The notes below the pieces were generated by a model. It had not been told where the DNA came from and did not search any database. It saw nothing but the letters and a program-made list of their open reading frames with translations. From Luminiphilus sp051201685 (GTDB taxonomy: Bacteria > Pseudomonadota > Gammaproteobacteria > Pseudomonadales > Halieaceae), in assembly GCF_051201685.1 (NCBI RefSeq), contig NZ_CP179213.1, forward strand, positions 806,001 through 870,000: a DNA stretch of 64,000 nt. Direction: 5' to 3'. A program made the translations under genes and the position numbers. The stretch's first letter is position 1. Every line of letters starts with the position of its first letter. This document shows, piece by piece, positions 55,830 through 64,000 of the stretch.

Positions 55830-56325
55830 GTCGTCTGGTTTGACCTCTCGTAGCGCTCTTTTCGGTTACGGCACTGCAGTGGTGGTGCTGTTATTAGATC
55901 AGCTTAGCAAGCACTGGGCGTCAGCGAATTTGGCGTATCGAGACCCGGTAGCGGTAACGTCATGGTTTGATTTTATGCTGGCACATAATACTGGTGCAGC
56001 TTTTAGCTTTTTGGCGGATGCCGGCGGTTGGCAGCGTTGGTTTTTTACGGTGGTGACCGTGGTGGTGAGCATCGTTCTGGTAATTTGGTTAGCTCGATTA
56101 TCTCGGTCCCAGCTGTGGCTAGGCCTAGGGCTGGGGCTGGTGTTGGGCGGAGGTTTGGGCAATCTTTGGGATCGCATCGCACTGGGTTACGTTGTAGATT
56201 TTGTCTCGCTGCACTACCGTGTTTGGTATTGGCCCGCTTTTAACGTTGCCGATTCGGCCATTTCAGTGGGGGCAGTCATGCTGATTGTCGACAGTTTTTT
56301 GCCCCGAAATGCGTCGCCCAGTTGA
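55822..56325 (+). CDS. lspA: Signal peptidase II (lipoprotein)
   Basis: About 167 residues with four hydrophobic segments and catalytic Asp residues in NLWDRIALGYVVDF and FNVADSAISVG. It cleaves lipoprotein signal peptides, which matches several lipoproteins seen here. ATG 55822 overlaps ileS by 8 nt; GTG 55807 has a better Shine-Dalgarno (GAGGGGG) and could be the true start. Confidence 0.95.
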   Translation: MPESSGLTSRSALFGYGTAVVVLLLDQLSKHWASANLAYRDPVAVTSWFDFMLAHNTGAAFSFLADAGGWQRWFFTVVTVVVSIVLVIWLARLSRSQLWLGLGLGLVLGGGLGNLWDRIALGYVVDFVSLHYRVWYWPAFNVADSAISVGAVMLIVDSFLPRNASPS

Positions 56326-56341
56326 AATCAAGGAGTGGCAG

Positions 56342-56791
56342 ATGGATGATTTGATGATTAGCGAGGGTACGCGCGTCACCCTGAACTTCGCCTTAGTGCT
56401 CGACGACGGGTCAGAGGTCGACTCCAATTTCGAGAAAGAACCGGCGTCTTTTTCGGTGGGAGATGGCTCCTTGTTACCCGGTTTTGAGCGGGCACTTTTT
56501 GGGCTCAAATCAGGAGACAAGGCAACACTTGAGATCCTTCCTGAAGAGGGTTTTGGGCAGCCTAATGACAATAATCTCCAAACAATCAAACGAGATCAAT
56601 TCGACGTCGACTCGGAGCTCGAGGAGGGCATGGTTTTTTCCTTTGCCGACGCAGCTGGAGGTGAATTGCCCGGAGTGGTGAAGGCTTTCGACGCTGATGA
56701 AGTGACGGTTGATTTTAATCACCCACTGGCAGGACGTACTTTGTCTTTCCGAGTGGCCATCCATAACGTCGAGGTAGCAGAGCTCCATTAG
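56342..56791 (+). CDS. fkpB: FKBP-type peptidyl-prolyl isomerase FkpB
   Basis: This protein of about 149 residues is SlyD/FkpB-like: VTLNFALVLDDGSEVDS at the start, then PASFSVGDGSLLPGFERALFGLKSGDK. ATG 56342 has AAGGAG upstream. It lies between lspA and ispH, its usual place. Confidence 0.93.
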   Translation: MDDLMISEGTRVTLNFALVLDDGSEVDSNFEKEPASFSVGDGSLLPGFERALFGLKSGDKATLEILPEEGFGQPNDNNLQTIKRDQFDVDSELEEGMVFSFADAAGGELPGVVKAFDADEVTVDFNHPLAGRTLSFRVAIHNVEVAELH

Positions 56792-56823
56792 AGCGTTCTG
56801 GTGTAGGTGAGGAGGCTTTAAAT

Positions 56824-57777
56824 ATGGACGTGTTGCTAGCTAACCCCCGTGGTTTCTGTGCAGGAGTCGATCGCGCGATCGATATTGTTAACCGTGCACT
56901 TGAGGTTTTTGGCAGCCCTATTTATGTGCGTCATGAGGTAGTTCATAACCGTTTTGTTGTCGACGATCTCCGCGATCGTGGCGCTATTTTTGTCGAGGAG
57001 CTCGATGAAATTCCAGACGATGCCATTGTAATATTCAGCGCCCATGGCGTCTCGAAGGCCGTGCAGGAAGGGGCGCGTCAACGCGGGTTGAGAGTGTTTG
57101 ATGCGACCTGCCCTCTGGTCACGAAAGTCCATGTAGAAGTAGCAGCTTTTAGCGATCAAGGCCGAGAGTGTGTCCTTATCGGTCATGCTGGGCACCCGGA
57201 GGTCGAAGGCACAATGGGACAGTACGATGCCACTGCAGGTGGTCAGATGTATTTGATTGAAGACGAGGGGCAGGTCGAGCACCTGGAGGTTAAAGACCCG
57301 AACAATCTGGCCTATGTCACACAGACGACATTGTCTGTAGACGATACCGCTCGCGTCATCGATGCGCTGCGTGCAAAGTTTCCTGCGATTCAAGGGCCGC
57401 GTAAGGATGACATCTGTTACGCCACCCAGAACCGTCAAGATGCAGTGAAATCCCTTGCTGAGAGGGTCGAGCTGGTTTTGGTTGTGGGCTCCACTAACAG
57501 CTCAAACTCGAACCGTTTGCGAGAGCTCGCAGAGCGCTGTGGTGCTACAGCCCATTTGATCGACAATGCTGAGCAAATCAATGCCGAGTGGCTTGAGGGT
57601 GTGGTTGATGTGGGCGTCACAGCCGGCGCCTCTGCCCCCGAGGTACTGGTAGCGGCAGTCATAGATAGGCTGAAAATGGAGGGTGTGGTCAGCGTTGAAA
57701 ATTTAAGCGGTCGACCTGAAAACATTACCTTTTCATTACCAAAAGCCTTGCGCATTCCTGCGAAAAATCTGGAATAG
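56824..57777 (+). CDS. ispH: 4-hydroxy-3-methylbut-2-enyl diphosphate reductase
   Basis: This 317-residue iron-sulfur enzyme gives IPP and DMAPP in the last step of the MEP pathway. Motifs: ANPRGFCAGVDRAI (first Cys), FDATCPLVTKVH (second Cys), GHPEVEGTMGQ, and KDDICYATQNRQ (third Cys). Good Shine-Dalgarno (GAGGAGG). Confidence 0.97.
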   Translation: MDVLLANPRGFCAGVDRAIDIVNRALEVFGSPIYVRHEVVHNRFVVDDLRDRGAIFVEELDEIPDDAIVIFSAHGVSKAVQEGARQRGLRVFDATCPLVTKVHVEVAAFSDQGRECVLIGHAGHPEVEGTMGQYDATAGGQMYLIEDEGQVEHLEVKDPNNLAYVTQTTLSVDDTARVIDALRAKFPAIQGPRKDDICYATQNRQDAVKSLAERVELVLVVGSTNSSNSNRLRELAERCGATAHLIDNAEQINAEWLEGVVDVGVTAGASAPEVLVAAVIDRLKMEGVVSVENLSGRPENITFSLPKALRIPAKNLE

Positions 57778-57848
57778 GCGACGTTCAAATACCAGTTATG
57801 GCGGCAGCTGATCTGGCGCTTGGCCATTTTCCTAACTATTGTTTTCCC

Positions 57849-58358
57849 ATGCTTATCTCGGCTTTATCACCAAAGTGGCTTGGGGCTTTCTCGCTGGTTG
57901 AGTTTATGGTGGTCCTCGCAATGCTAGGGACGGTCGCTACCCTTGTAACGCCGTCCTTCCGTGAGCAACTGCTCTCATGGCGACTTCATTCTGAGGCGGC
58001 TCAAATGGTATCGGCCATCTGGTTGGCCAGAGGTACAGCCGTGCGAACCGGTAGGACAACGATGCTGTGTCCGTTACAAGAAAAAAATTGTGAGGGGCTG
58101 TATCAGGAGCGCTTTGGTGTTGTCACCGAGGAGGGGGTGTTAATTCGTCAGTACCAGTCGCGACCTGGAGTATCAATTACCAACCGTCGTGGCACACAGG
58201 CAGAATTTCGTGTTTTGACGTGGAACCCTGCAGGGCTTGGTAGTCGCAACCTAACGTTTTTGTTTTGCACTGAAAATGCCAAAGTCAACTGGGCGGTAGT
58301 ACTCAATCGCGTGGGCAGGCCTCACTTGCGCCGCGACTGGGGGACTTGTCCATCTTAA
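57849..58358 (+). CDS. fimT: FimT/GspH-like type IV pilin with Ala at -1
   Basis: About 169 residues. The N-terminal signature reads KWLGAFSLVEFMVVLAML, so if Phe is +1 the residue before it is Ala, not the Gly normally required by prepilin peptidase, and Glu is at +5. If cleavage follows the Gly, Glu would be at +6. The body (MVSAIWLARGTAVRTGRTT, Cys pair) is FimT/FimU-like. It lies right after ispH, the usual site of the minor-pilin operon in Pseudomonas, but the other minor-pilin genes are absent here. It converges on pilR by a 4-nt overlap. Start 57849 preferred over 57798; weak ribosome site. Confidence 0.75.
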   Translation: MLISALSPKWLGAFSLVEFMVVLAMLGTVATLVTPSFREQLLSWRLHSEAAQMVSAIWLARGTAVRTGRTTMLCPLQEKNCEGLYQERFGVVTEEGVLIRQYQSRPGVSITNRRGTQAEFRVLTWNPAGLGSRNLTFLFCTENAKVNWAVVLNRVGRPHLRRDWGTCPS

Positions 58359-59749
58359 TCTTCCAGCCCTAGTTTCTTGAGCCGATAGCGAAGGCTGCGA
58401 AAACTGATCCCCAAAGAGCGGGCGGCTGATGTTCGATTCCAGCGATGGGTTGTCAATGCTTCAGTGAGAATTTGTCGCTCTTGACCCGCCAAGTAAGTCT
58501 CCAGATCGCCATTAACCTCTTCCAGTAATGTCGCAGGTGCTTTGGCGCTGCCACTCTCGGCATTGCTGAAATCTCTACCTTCTTTCTGGATAACATGTTG
58601 TACCGCGCTGAAATCTTCCTGCTGTATTAAGTCCTCAATATCGATGTCACTGTTTTCAGTGAGGGCACTGGCACGGGCAAGAACATTTTCGAGTTCGCGA
58701 ATATTTCCCGGGAACGCATGACTCATTAGATGGGCTAGCGCAGAGTCGGTGAGGCCTCTGGGTGGAATCCCCTGATCCTCAGCAATTTTTTTGAGAATAT
58801 GTGCAGACAGCACCGGAATATCATCTAGGCGCTCTCTAAGCGAAGGTACTTGAAGCCCAATGACATTGATCCGGTAGTAGAGATCATCACGGAATTGGCG
58901 CTCTTGCACCTCTTGAGCAAGGGTTTTGTGTGTGGCACTGAGTAGACGAACATCAATAGGGATCTCCGTTTCACTGCCAACCGGTCGCACGGATTTTTCC
59001 TGAATGACTCGCAGAAGTTTGACTTGCATTGGCAGGGGCAAATCGGCGATTTCATCAAGGAGTAAGGTGCCACCGTTTGCGGCTAAAAACAGCCCTGACT
59101 TATCGGCAGTTGCACCTGTAAAGGCTCCTTTTTTATGGCCAAAGAGCTCGCTTTCGACCAGATCAGGTGGAATGGCACCACAGTTTACGGCGATAAAGGG
59201 CTGATCATGCCGGGGCCCCGTTTGGTGGATTAAGCGTGCTACAACCTCTTTTCCAGTGCCGGACTCACCATGAATGTGAACCGGTGCTTGGGATCGAGCC
59301 ACTTTCCGGATTTGCACTCGAAGTTTTTCCATTACCTTTGTGGTTCCCACCAAGATGTCCTCTGACACGTCGGCGGATGACTGAGCAGTTTTCAGCGCAT
59401 GAGCTACGAGCTCGCGAAGCTTCTCTAGGGCTAAAGGTTTTGTGACGAAATCGAAGGCACCGAGCTTGAGTGCTTCAATCGCGCTTTCAACACTGCCGTG
59501 TGCCGTGATCATTGCGACAGGAACGTCTGGAAAATGGTTTTGCATATGCTCGATGAGCGTCAAACCATTGCCATCTGGCAACTTCATGTCTGTCAAACAT
59601 AGATCGGGCGTCTGATCCTTTAATGAGGCTTTGGCTTCTGCCAGTGATGACGCTTTGAGAGTGGTCAGTTGCATGCGGCTCAGAGTTATCTCAAGTAGCT
59701 GCAAAATATCGGGTTCATCGTCGACGACCAGTACAGTTGGATTTTTCAT
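58355..59749 (-). CDS. pilR: NtrC-family response regulator PilR
   Basis: This 464-residue sigma-54 activator has a receiver domain (Asp54 in TDMKLPDG), an AAA domain with GESGTGKEVVAR Walker A, the GAFTGATADK loop that contacts sigma-54, and a C-terminal Fis-type helix-turn-helix (NRTSAARSLGISFRSLRYRL). It overlaps pilS (ATGA), so they are one operon. In Pseudomonas it activates pilA transcription. Confidence 0.92.
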   Translation of the reverse strand: MKNPTVLVVDDEPDILQLLEITLSRMQLTTLKASSLAEAKASLKDQTPDLCLTDMKLPDGNGLTLIEHMQNHFPDVPVAMITAHGSVESAIEALKLGAFDFVTKPLALEKLRELVAHALKTAQSSADVSEDILVGTTKVMEKLRVQIRKVARSQAPVHIHGESGTGKEVVARLIHQTGPRHDQPFIAVNCGAIPPDLVESELFGHKKGAFTGATADKSGLFLAANGGTLLLDEIADLPLPMQVKLLRVIQEKSVRPVGSETEIPIDVRLLSATHKTLAQEVQERQFRDDLYYRINVIGLQVPSLRERLDDIPVLSAHILKKIAEDQGIPPRGLTDSALAHLMSHAFPGNIRELENVLARASALTENSDIDIEDLIQQEDFSAVQHVIQKEGRDFSNAESGSAKAPATLLEEVNGDLETYLAGQERQILTEALTTHRWNRTSAARSLGISFRSLRYRLKKLGLED

Positions 59750-61407
59750 GACACAGATGACACTCGATCGAAGGTAATTCGGAATGCGCTCTCACCAGCC
59801 CCTGTGCGTCGGTAGGTAAGTCTTGCGCTATTGATCTCACAGAGTTCTTTGCATAGGTATAAGCCCAGGCCGCTACCGTGTTTTGACGTGGTAAAAAACG
59901 GTTCAAACAAGCGGGGCAGATTATACTCGGCGACGCCCAACCCAAAGTCTACAACGTCCAGATGTACCAGATGGCCCTGCTTATCTACGATTGTGTCGAG
60001 TCTAATACGAGAGCTGTCACCTTCTTCCAAGGAGTGTCTCAATGCGTTATCTAACAAGTTGGAGAGTACCCGCTTCAAGTGTTCTGAATCCATTGAAATG
60101 GTAATGGGAGTTACCTCAAAGTCAGAAATAACAACGTCACAGCGTTGTTGCTGCAATGAGCGATATTCTTCCACGTAAGTATGCAGCCAGCGGTTTAATA
60201 GGATGTCGGTGGGCTTGGGTGCCTGACGTCTAGAGACCTCGGAAACGCTATCAATGATATCGCTCACCCGACGGCTATTACTCACCAATATGTCGCACAG
60301 AATGCCATCAGCGGCATCAACGGTGCTGCTCTCGGTGAGTAGCTGCGCGGCATGACTGATGGCCCCCAAGGGATTACGTATCTCGTGAGCAATACTGGCG
60401 GTCAATTTACTTAGGGAATTGAGCTTCAAAGACTGTGCAAATTGGGTGACGGGTGTGTAATCCTCAATAAATATGAGGCTGCTGTTAGCGACATTCTCAC
60501 TGAGCGCGACAAATGACGCCACCATGGTGGGACCGTCCTCCGCAATTCGAAAAGGCTCTGGGAGGTCGGTGTTTGTCTCGCACCACTCCTGATACTGATT
60601 GGCCAAGTCAGGACTGATACTCAACAAATGGACCCGTTCTCCCGCGCTCAAACCCAGTAATGTTTCGGCGGCTTCGTTGATACAAAGGGCTGTGCCTGTG
60701 TTATCGGCAAGCAGGATGCCGGTTTCCATGTGGACTATAATTTGTTCGTTAAGTCGTTGCAGCGCCTCTACCTTTGCTTTTGCCTCAAGGGCGTCAGCCT
60801 CCGCCTGTGCCAGTCGTGAGGTCATAACTTGGACCAATAACGATAAAGCAAATAACAGACTGCCTAGCAGGCCAGCAGAGAGAAGCATGTTCAGTGTGGC
60901 CTCACTTCGGCTTACCATCCAAGCGGTGTCCATGAGTACAGCGAGCACTGCGATTGCGGCGATTACGGTAGCCAGAATGCGCTCTCTTATGATGGCGGCG
61001 GCAGCGAAAACAGTGATCAAATAAAGCACAGACAAACCGCTGAGAATGCCTCCTGCTGCGCCAACAACTATGGCAATAACAGTAATATCAAAAAGAAGAA
61101 GGCCAAAAATATGGGTCTGGGACCCAGAGACAACACGCCCAAGAGGCCCCACTAATAGCAGGGCTGACATGAGTAAAAGAGTCGTTCCTGCAATAAACAT
61201 GTCTTGATCGAGTTGAGAAACCAATTCAGAGCCGTCGGCGATGATCAGCAGTGACAAAAGTGCAATGGCTAACAGCGTTCGGCAGGCGTTATAAATGACG
61301 AAAAGGCGCCGCATTGCCAGATGCGTCAGGCCATCCTGAGTGCGGTTGTCAGCCTTTTTGGCCGTGTCGATTTGGATGAATTCCTGAATCGGTAATTTAC
61401 TATTCAT
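59746..61407 (-). CDS. pilS: Sensor kinase PilS
   Basis: This 553-residue protein has about six N-terminal membrane helices, a PAS-like region, the H-box with His341 (IAHEIRNPLGAIS), and the ATPase boxes (LLDNALRHS, VDFGLGV, GSGLGLYLC). It phosphorylates PilR. It is translationally coupled to pilR. The type IV pilin genes it usually controls are not in the window apart from the lone FimT-like gene. Confidence 0.9.
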   Translation of the reverse strand: MNSKLPIQEFIQIDTAKKADNRTQDGLTHLAMRRLFVIYNACRTLLAIALLSLLIIADGSELVSQLDQDMFIAGTTLLLMSALLLVGPLGRVVSGSQTHIFGLLLFDITVIAIVVGAAGGILSGLSVLYLITVFAAAAIIRERILATVIAAIAVLAVLMDTAWMVSRSEATLNMLLSAGLLGSLLFALSLLVQVMTSRLAQAEADALEAKAKVEALQRLNEQIIVHMETGILLADNTGTALCINEAAETLLGLSAGERVHLLSISPDLANQYQEWCETNTDLPEPFRIAEDGPTMVASFVALSENVANSSLIFIEDYTPVTQFAQSLKLNSLSKLTASIAHEIRNPLGAISHAAQLLTESSTVDAADGILCDILVSNSRRVSDIIDSVSEVSRRQAPKPTDILLNRWLHTYVEEYRSLQQQRCDVVISDFEVTPITISMDSEHLKRVLSNLLDNALRHSLEEGDSSRIRLDTIVDKQGHLVHLDVVDFGLGVAEYNLPRLFEPFFTTSKHGSGLGLYLCKELCEINSARLTYRRTGAGESAFRITFDRVSSVS

Positions 61408-61519
61408 GGGATTACTATAGCAGTCGAGCTCAAAAGGGCTGTACTCAAATCATAATAGGTTGCAGCCGCAGTGAGGAGCGCTAAACTGCCTTCCGCAACC
61501 GTTAGGCCGGAGTGTCCAG

Positions 61520-63142
61520 ATGAACCTGTGTATGGGTCAGATCAATACTTTTGTGGGCGATTGGCAGGGTAACTGTGAACGAGTTATCGCTGCCTGCAAA
61601 AGCGCGTACGCAACATCCCCTGAGGCTGTTGTGGTGTTTCCTGAACTGACGTTGACAGGTTACCCGCCGGAAGACTTATTGTTGCGTCCTAGCCTCCAAC
61701 AGGATGCTGATGCCGTCCTTGCGCAGCTATGTGCGGAGTTACCGCCAACTTTGTGGGTTGTTGTGGGGTACCCCCGGCAGAGAAGCGATGGCCTCTACAA
61801 CAGTGCGGGGGTTATTCATGGCGGTGAAATAGTGGCTGAGTACGACAAACAGTCGTTGCCCAATTATCAGGTTTTCGATGAAAAGCGCTACTTTCAGGCT
61901 GGCTCTGGGGCCACTGTGGTCAATATTGAGGGTGTCAAGGTGGGCATCACAATATGCGAGGATATTTGGGAGCCTGATCCGATCGCCGGTGCACGGGCAG
62001 CGGGGGCACAGCTGCTGATTAATTTAAACGCATCGCCCTTCCATCGAGGCAAACCTCAAGAGCGGCAAGCTATGGTGTCCGAGCGGGCGCGGGCAAACGA
62101 TCTCCCTGTGGTTTATGTCAATCAGGTAGGAGGTCAGGATGAGCTGGTTTTCGATGGCGGCTCTTTTGCTGTTAATCGGGACGGTACCGTGGCGGTGTCT
62201 GCTGTCGACTTTGAGGAGGCGCTGTGTTGGCTCGAAGTTCACAGCGAAGATTCCGATAAGCCGACCATTCGTGACGGTGCTCGAGCTCAAGCTCGGGATG
62301 ATGTGGCCGCGGTATGGCAGGCATTGGTGCTTGGTGTCCGTGATTACGTGAACAAGAATGGTTTCCCAGGGGTGGTTTTGGGTCTCTCCGGGGGCATTGA
62401 CTCTGCAGTGACCTTGGCCGTGGCGGTCGATGCGTTGGGTGCTGAGCGTGTGAACGCTGTGATGATGCCTTTTCGCTATACGGCATCAATATCGATTGAG
62501 GATGCCGAAGCGCAAGCGGCTGCAATGGGTGTCGCCTATCGCTCCATATCGATTGAGCCCCTTTACGAGTCCTTCACGGGTGCTCTTGCAGGGGAGTTTC
62601 AGGGCCTAGCGGCCAATATTACCGAAGAGAACTTACAGGCTCGGTGCCGAGGGGTCTTATTGATGTCGATTTCAAATAAGAAAAACCTTTTGGTACTGAC
62701 TACCGGTAATAAGAGTGAGCTCGCTGTGGGTTACTCCACGCTTTACGGGGACATGGCGGGGGGATTCGATGCGCTTAAAGATTGTCCCAAAATGCTGGTT
62801 TATGCGTTGGCACGCTATAGAAATAGCCTGACCCCCTGTATTCCTGAGCGGGTCATTACCCGGCCACCATCCGCCGAATTGGCCCCGGATCAAAAAGATG
62901 AAGATAGCCTGCCGCCTTACGAGGTGCTTGATGCCATCATTGAGCACTATGTCGAGCAGGATATGAGCGCGCAAGAGATTGTTGCCCTGGGGTTTGCTGA
63001 TAGCGATGTGCGACGGGTCGTGCGACTTGTTGACCTCAATGAGTACAAGCGCCGACAAGCACCTGTCGGTGTTCGTATTACACAACGAGGTTTTGGGCGA
63101 GACCGTCGCTATCCGATTACCTGGGCTTGGCGCGGGCGTTAG
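61520..63142 (+). CDS. nadE: Glutamine-dependent NAD synthetase
   Basis: This 540-residue two-domain enzyme has an N-terminal nitrilase-type glutaminase (catalytic Glu in FPELTLTGYPPEDL, Lys in YDKQSLPNY, Cys in GITICEDIWEP) and a C-terminal ATP-pyrophosphatase synthetase domain with the SGGIDSAVT P-loop. It amidates nicotinate adenine dinucleotide to NAD. Complements nadA at 7621. Confidence 0.97.
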   Translation: MNLCMGQINTFVGDWQGNCERVIAACKSAYATSPEAVVVFPELTLTGYPPEDLLLRPSLQQDADAVLAQLCAELPPTLWVVVGYPRQRSDGLYNSAGVIHGGEIVAEYDKQSLPNYQVFDEKRYFQAGSGATVVNIEGVKVGITICEDIWEPDPIAGARAAGAQLLINLNASPFHRGKPQERQAMVSERARANDLPVVYVNQVGGQDELVFDGGSFAVNRDGTVAVSAVDFEEALCWLEVHSEDSDKPTIRDGARAQARDDVAAVWQALVLGVRDYVNKNGFPGVVLGLSGGIDSAVTLAVAVDALGAERVNAVMMPFRYTASISIEDAEAQAAAMGVAYRSISIEPLYESFTGALAGEFQGLAANITEENLQARCRGVLLMSISNKKNLLVLTTGNKSELAVGYSTLYGDMAGGFDALKDCPKMLVYALARYRNSLTPCIPERVITRPPSAELAPDQKDEDSLPPYEVLDAIIEHYVEQDMSAQEIVALGFADSDVRRVVRLVDLNEYKRRQAPVGVRITQRGFGRDRRYPITWAWRGR

Positions 63143-63168
63143 AGCCTCAGCTTTTGTTTATGGCCCGC

Positions 63169-64000
63169 CTAGCTTTTTGGCCGGTAGTCAAATTGCGGCG
63201 GTTCGGGTGGGTCGAAAAGTCCCAAGGAAATTTGATTGATCCAGGAGCGGTGCAGACCATTCAAGTCATATTCGCTAACGAATTCACCGTTACTATCGAG
63301 ACTGGGGTGGTCGGGGAAATTCTCATTAAGCACCGCAATTGAATCTTTAGCGAGATCGGTGAAATCTAGAAGAATGTACGCCTGAGCCATGATGGCAAGG
63401 CCGTCCGCGACGGAGGGCGTCTGCTGCATGTGCTCGACAACGTATCGGCCGCGATTCAGTGCTGCCATGTAAGCACCTCGCCGAAAATAGTAATTGGCTA
63501 CGTGAACCTCATGCCGGGCCAACATGTTGCGCATGTGCACCATACGCGCTCGAGCATCGGGGGCGTACGCACTGTCAGGAAAGCGCGCAAGCAGCTGAGC
63601 AAACTCTGCGAAAGCCTCTTTGATGTGAGAGACATCCCGTTTCGTGTCGTCGGTGGGTATAAAGGATGCGAGGAAGCCGCCCTCCATATCAAAGGCAGAG
63701 AGGCCTTTCATATAGTACGCGTAGTCGACATTTGGGTGCTGTGGGTGCAGCCGAATAAATCTGTCGGCAGCTTCGATGGCCGCTTCGAATTCATAGGCGC
63801 CGTAATGTGCGTAGACCAACTCTAGCTGCGCCTGTTCTGCGTAACGGCCGAAAGGGTAGCGACTCTCGAGTAATTGAAGTGTTCTGATGGCCGTATTGAA
63901 GTTACCGCTGTCCAACGATCGCTGGGCCTCGAGGTAGATTTGTTGCTCCCCGTTGTCGGCTATCTCTATATCGTCTTTACCAAACCACGAGCACGCGCTG
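63169..64000 (-). CDS. bamD: Outer-membrane assembly lipoprotein BamD, 5' end cut by window end
   Basis: Residues visible start in the lipobox (SAC followed by SWFGKDD) at 64000 and run to the stop at 63169, so only the signal peptide and start are missing. It is a TPR-rich lipoprotein (AIRTLQLLESRYPFGRYAEQAQ, HPNVDYAYYMKGLS) of the BAM complex, which inserts outer-membrane beta-barrels with BamA. A TTG at 63915 could look like a start but the frame and lipobox continue upstream. Convergent with nadE. Confidence 0.95.
   Translation of the reverse strand, partial: SACSWFGKDDIEIADNGEQQIYLEAQRSLDSGNFNTAIRTLQLLESRYPFGRYAEQAQLELVYAHYGAYEFEAAIEAADRFIRLHPQHPNVDYAYYMKGLSAFDMEGGFLASFIPTDDTKRDVSHIKEAFAEFAQLLARFPDSAYAPDARARMVHMRNMLARHEVHVANYYFRRGAYMAALNRGRYVVEHMQQTPSVADGLAIMAQAYILLDFTDLAKDSIAVLNENFPDHPSLDSNGEFVSEYDLNGLHRSWINQISLGLFDPPEPPQFDYRPKS

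Overview
The window looks like a chromosomal segment of an aerobic, probably marine gammaproteobacterium. The murJ-ribF-ileS-lspA-fkpB-ispH order followed by a fimT-like pilin gene, fxsA next to groESL, homodimeric-type aceE/aceF, FabV, an AlkK-like acyl-CoA synthetase and PilS/PilR all fit that group. A relative of the Halieaceae (OM60/NOR5) or Cellvibrionales is my inference; there is no rRNA or tRNA gene to test it. I see no CRISPR array, insertion sequence, prophage or integrase.

Layout. 1-7515, all minus strand: a signalling and secretion island. It holds a REC-GGDEF-EAL response regulator, a secreted subtilisin-like protease 7 nt downstream of it, a Sec-exported protein made largely of nine 13-residue repeats (unit NDASQAGSRWVIR), a strong hairpin terminator, and a hybrid sensor kinase with a periplasmic propeller that runs off the window start. 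This is the most unusual part of the window. 7621-14551: nadA, a BepA-like metalloprotease, tusA with a translationally coupled AI-2E/PerM-type permease, and an M16 peptidase lipoprotein. 14821-22857: pyruvate dehydrogenase E1 and E2, fabV with an abutting metallo-beta-lactamase-fold hydrolase, and a medium-chain acyl-CoA synthetase.

23134-34071: a complete type II secretion cluster in the order E-F-G-H-I-J-K-L-M-C/N-D, which is the Xanthomonas Xps arrangement, with overlapping genes from gspE to the GspC-like gene. gspD is set apart by 301 bp and followed by an unrecognised small lipoprotein. 34167-37001: an unrecognised 606-residue exported protein with a strong terminator, then a secreted PpiC-type isomerase. 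37195-45531: a sulfotransferase, an AmpG-like permease, fxsA, groES-groEL under a perfect CIRCE operator plus a sigma-32 promoter, a 12-copy octanucleotide repeat, two integral membrane proteins (NnrU-like, urate-oxidase-N-like) and a single-pass coiled-coil protein.

45613-64000: mostly housekeeping genes. These are class I fumarase, exonuclease I, aspartate carbamoyltransferase, NudF, MurJ, RibF, IleRS, LspA, FkpB, IspH, a lone FimT-like pilin with an atypical cleavage site, PilR/PilS, glutamine-dependent NAD synthetase, and the start-truncated BamD at the window end. Genes that plausibly work together are nadA and nadE (NAD), aceE and aceF, the gsp genes with possible secreted substrates, lspA, murJ and bamD (envelope), and the minus-strand signalling island.
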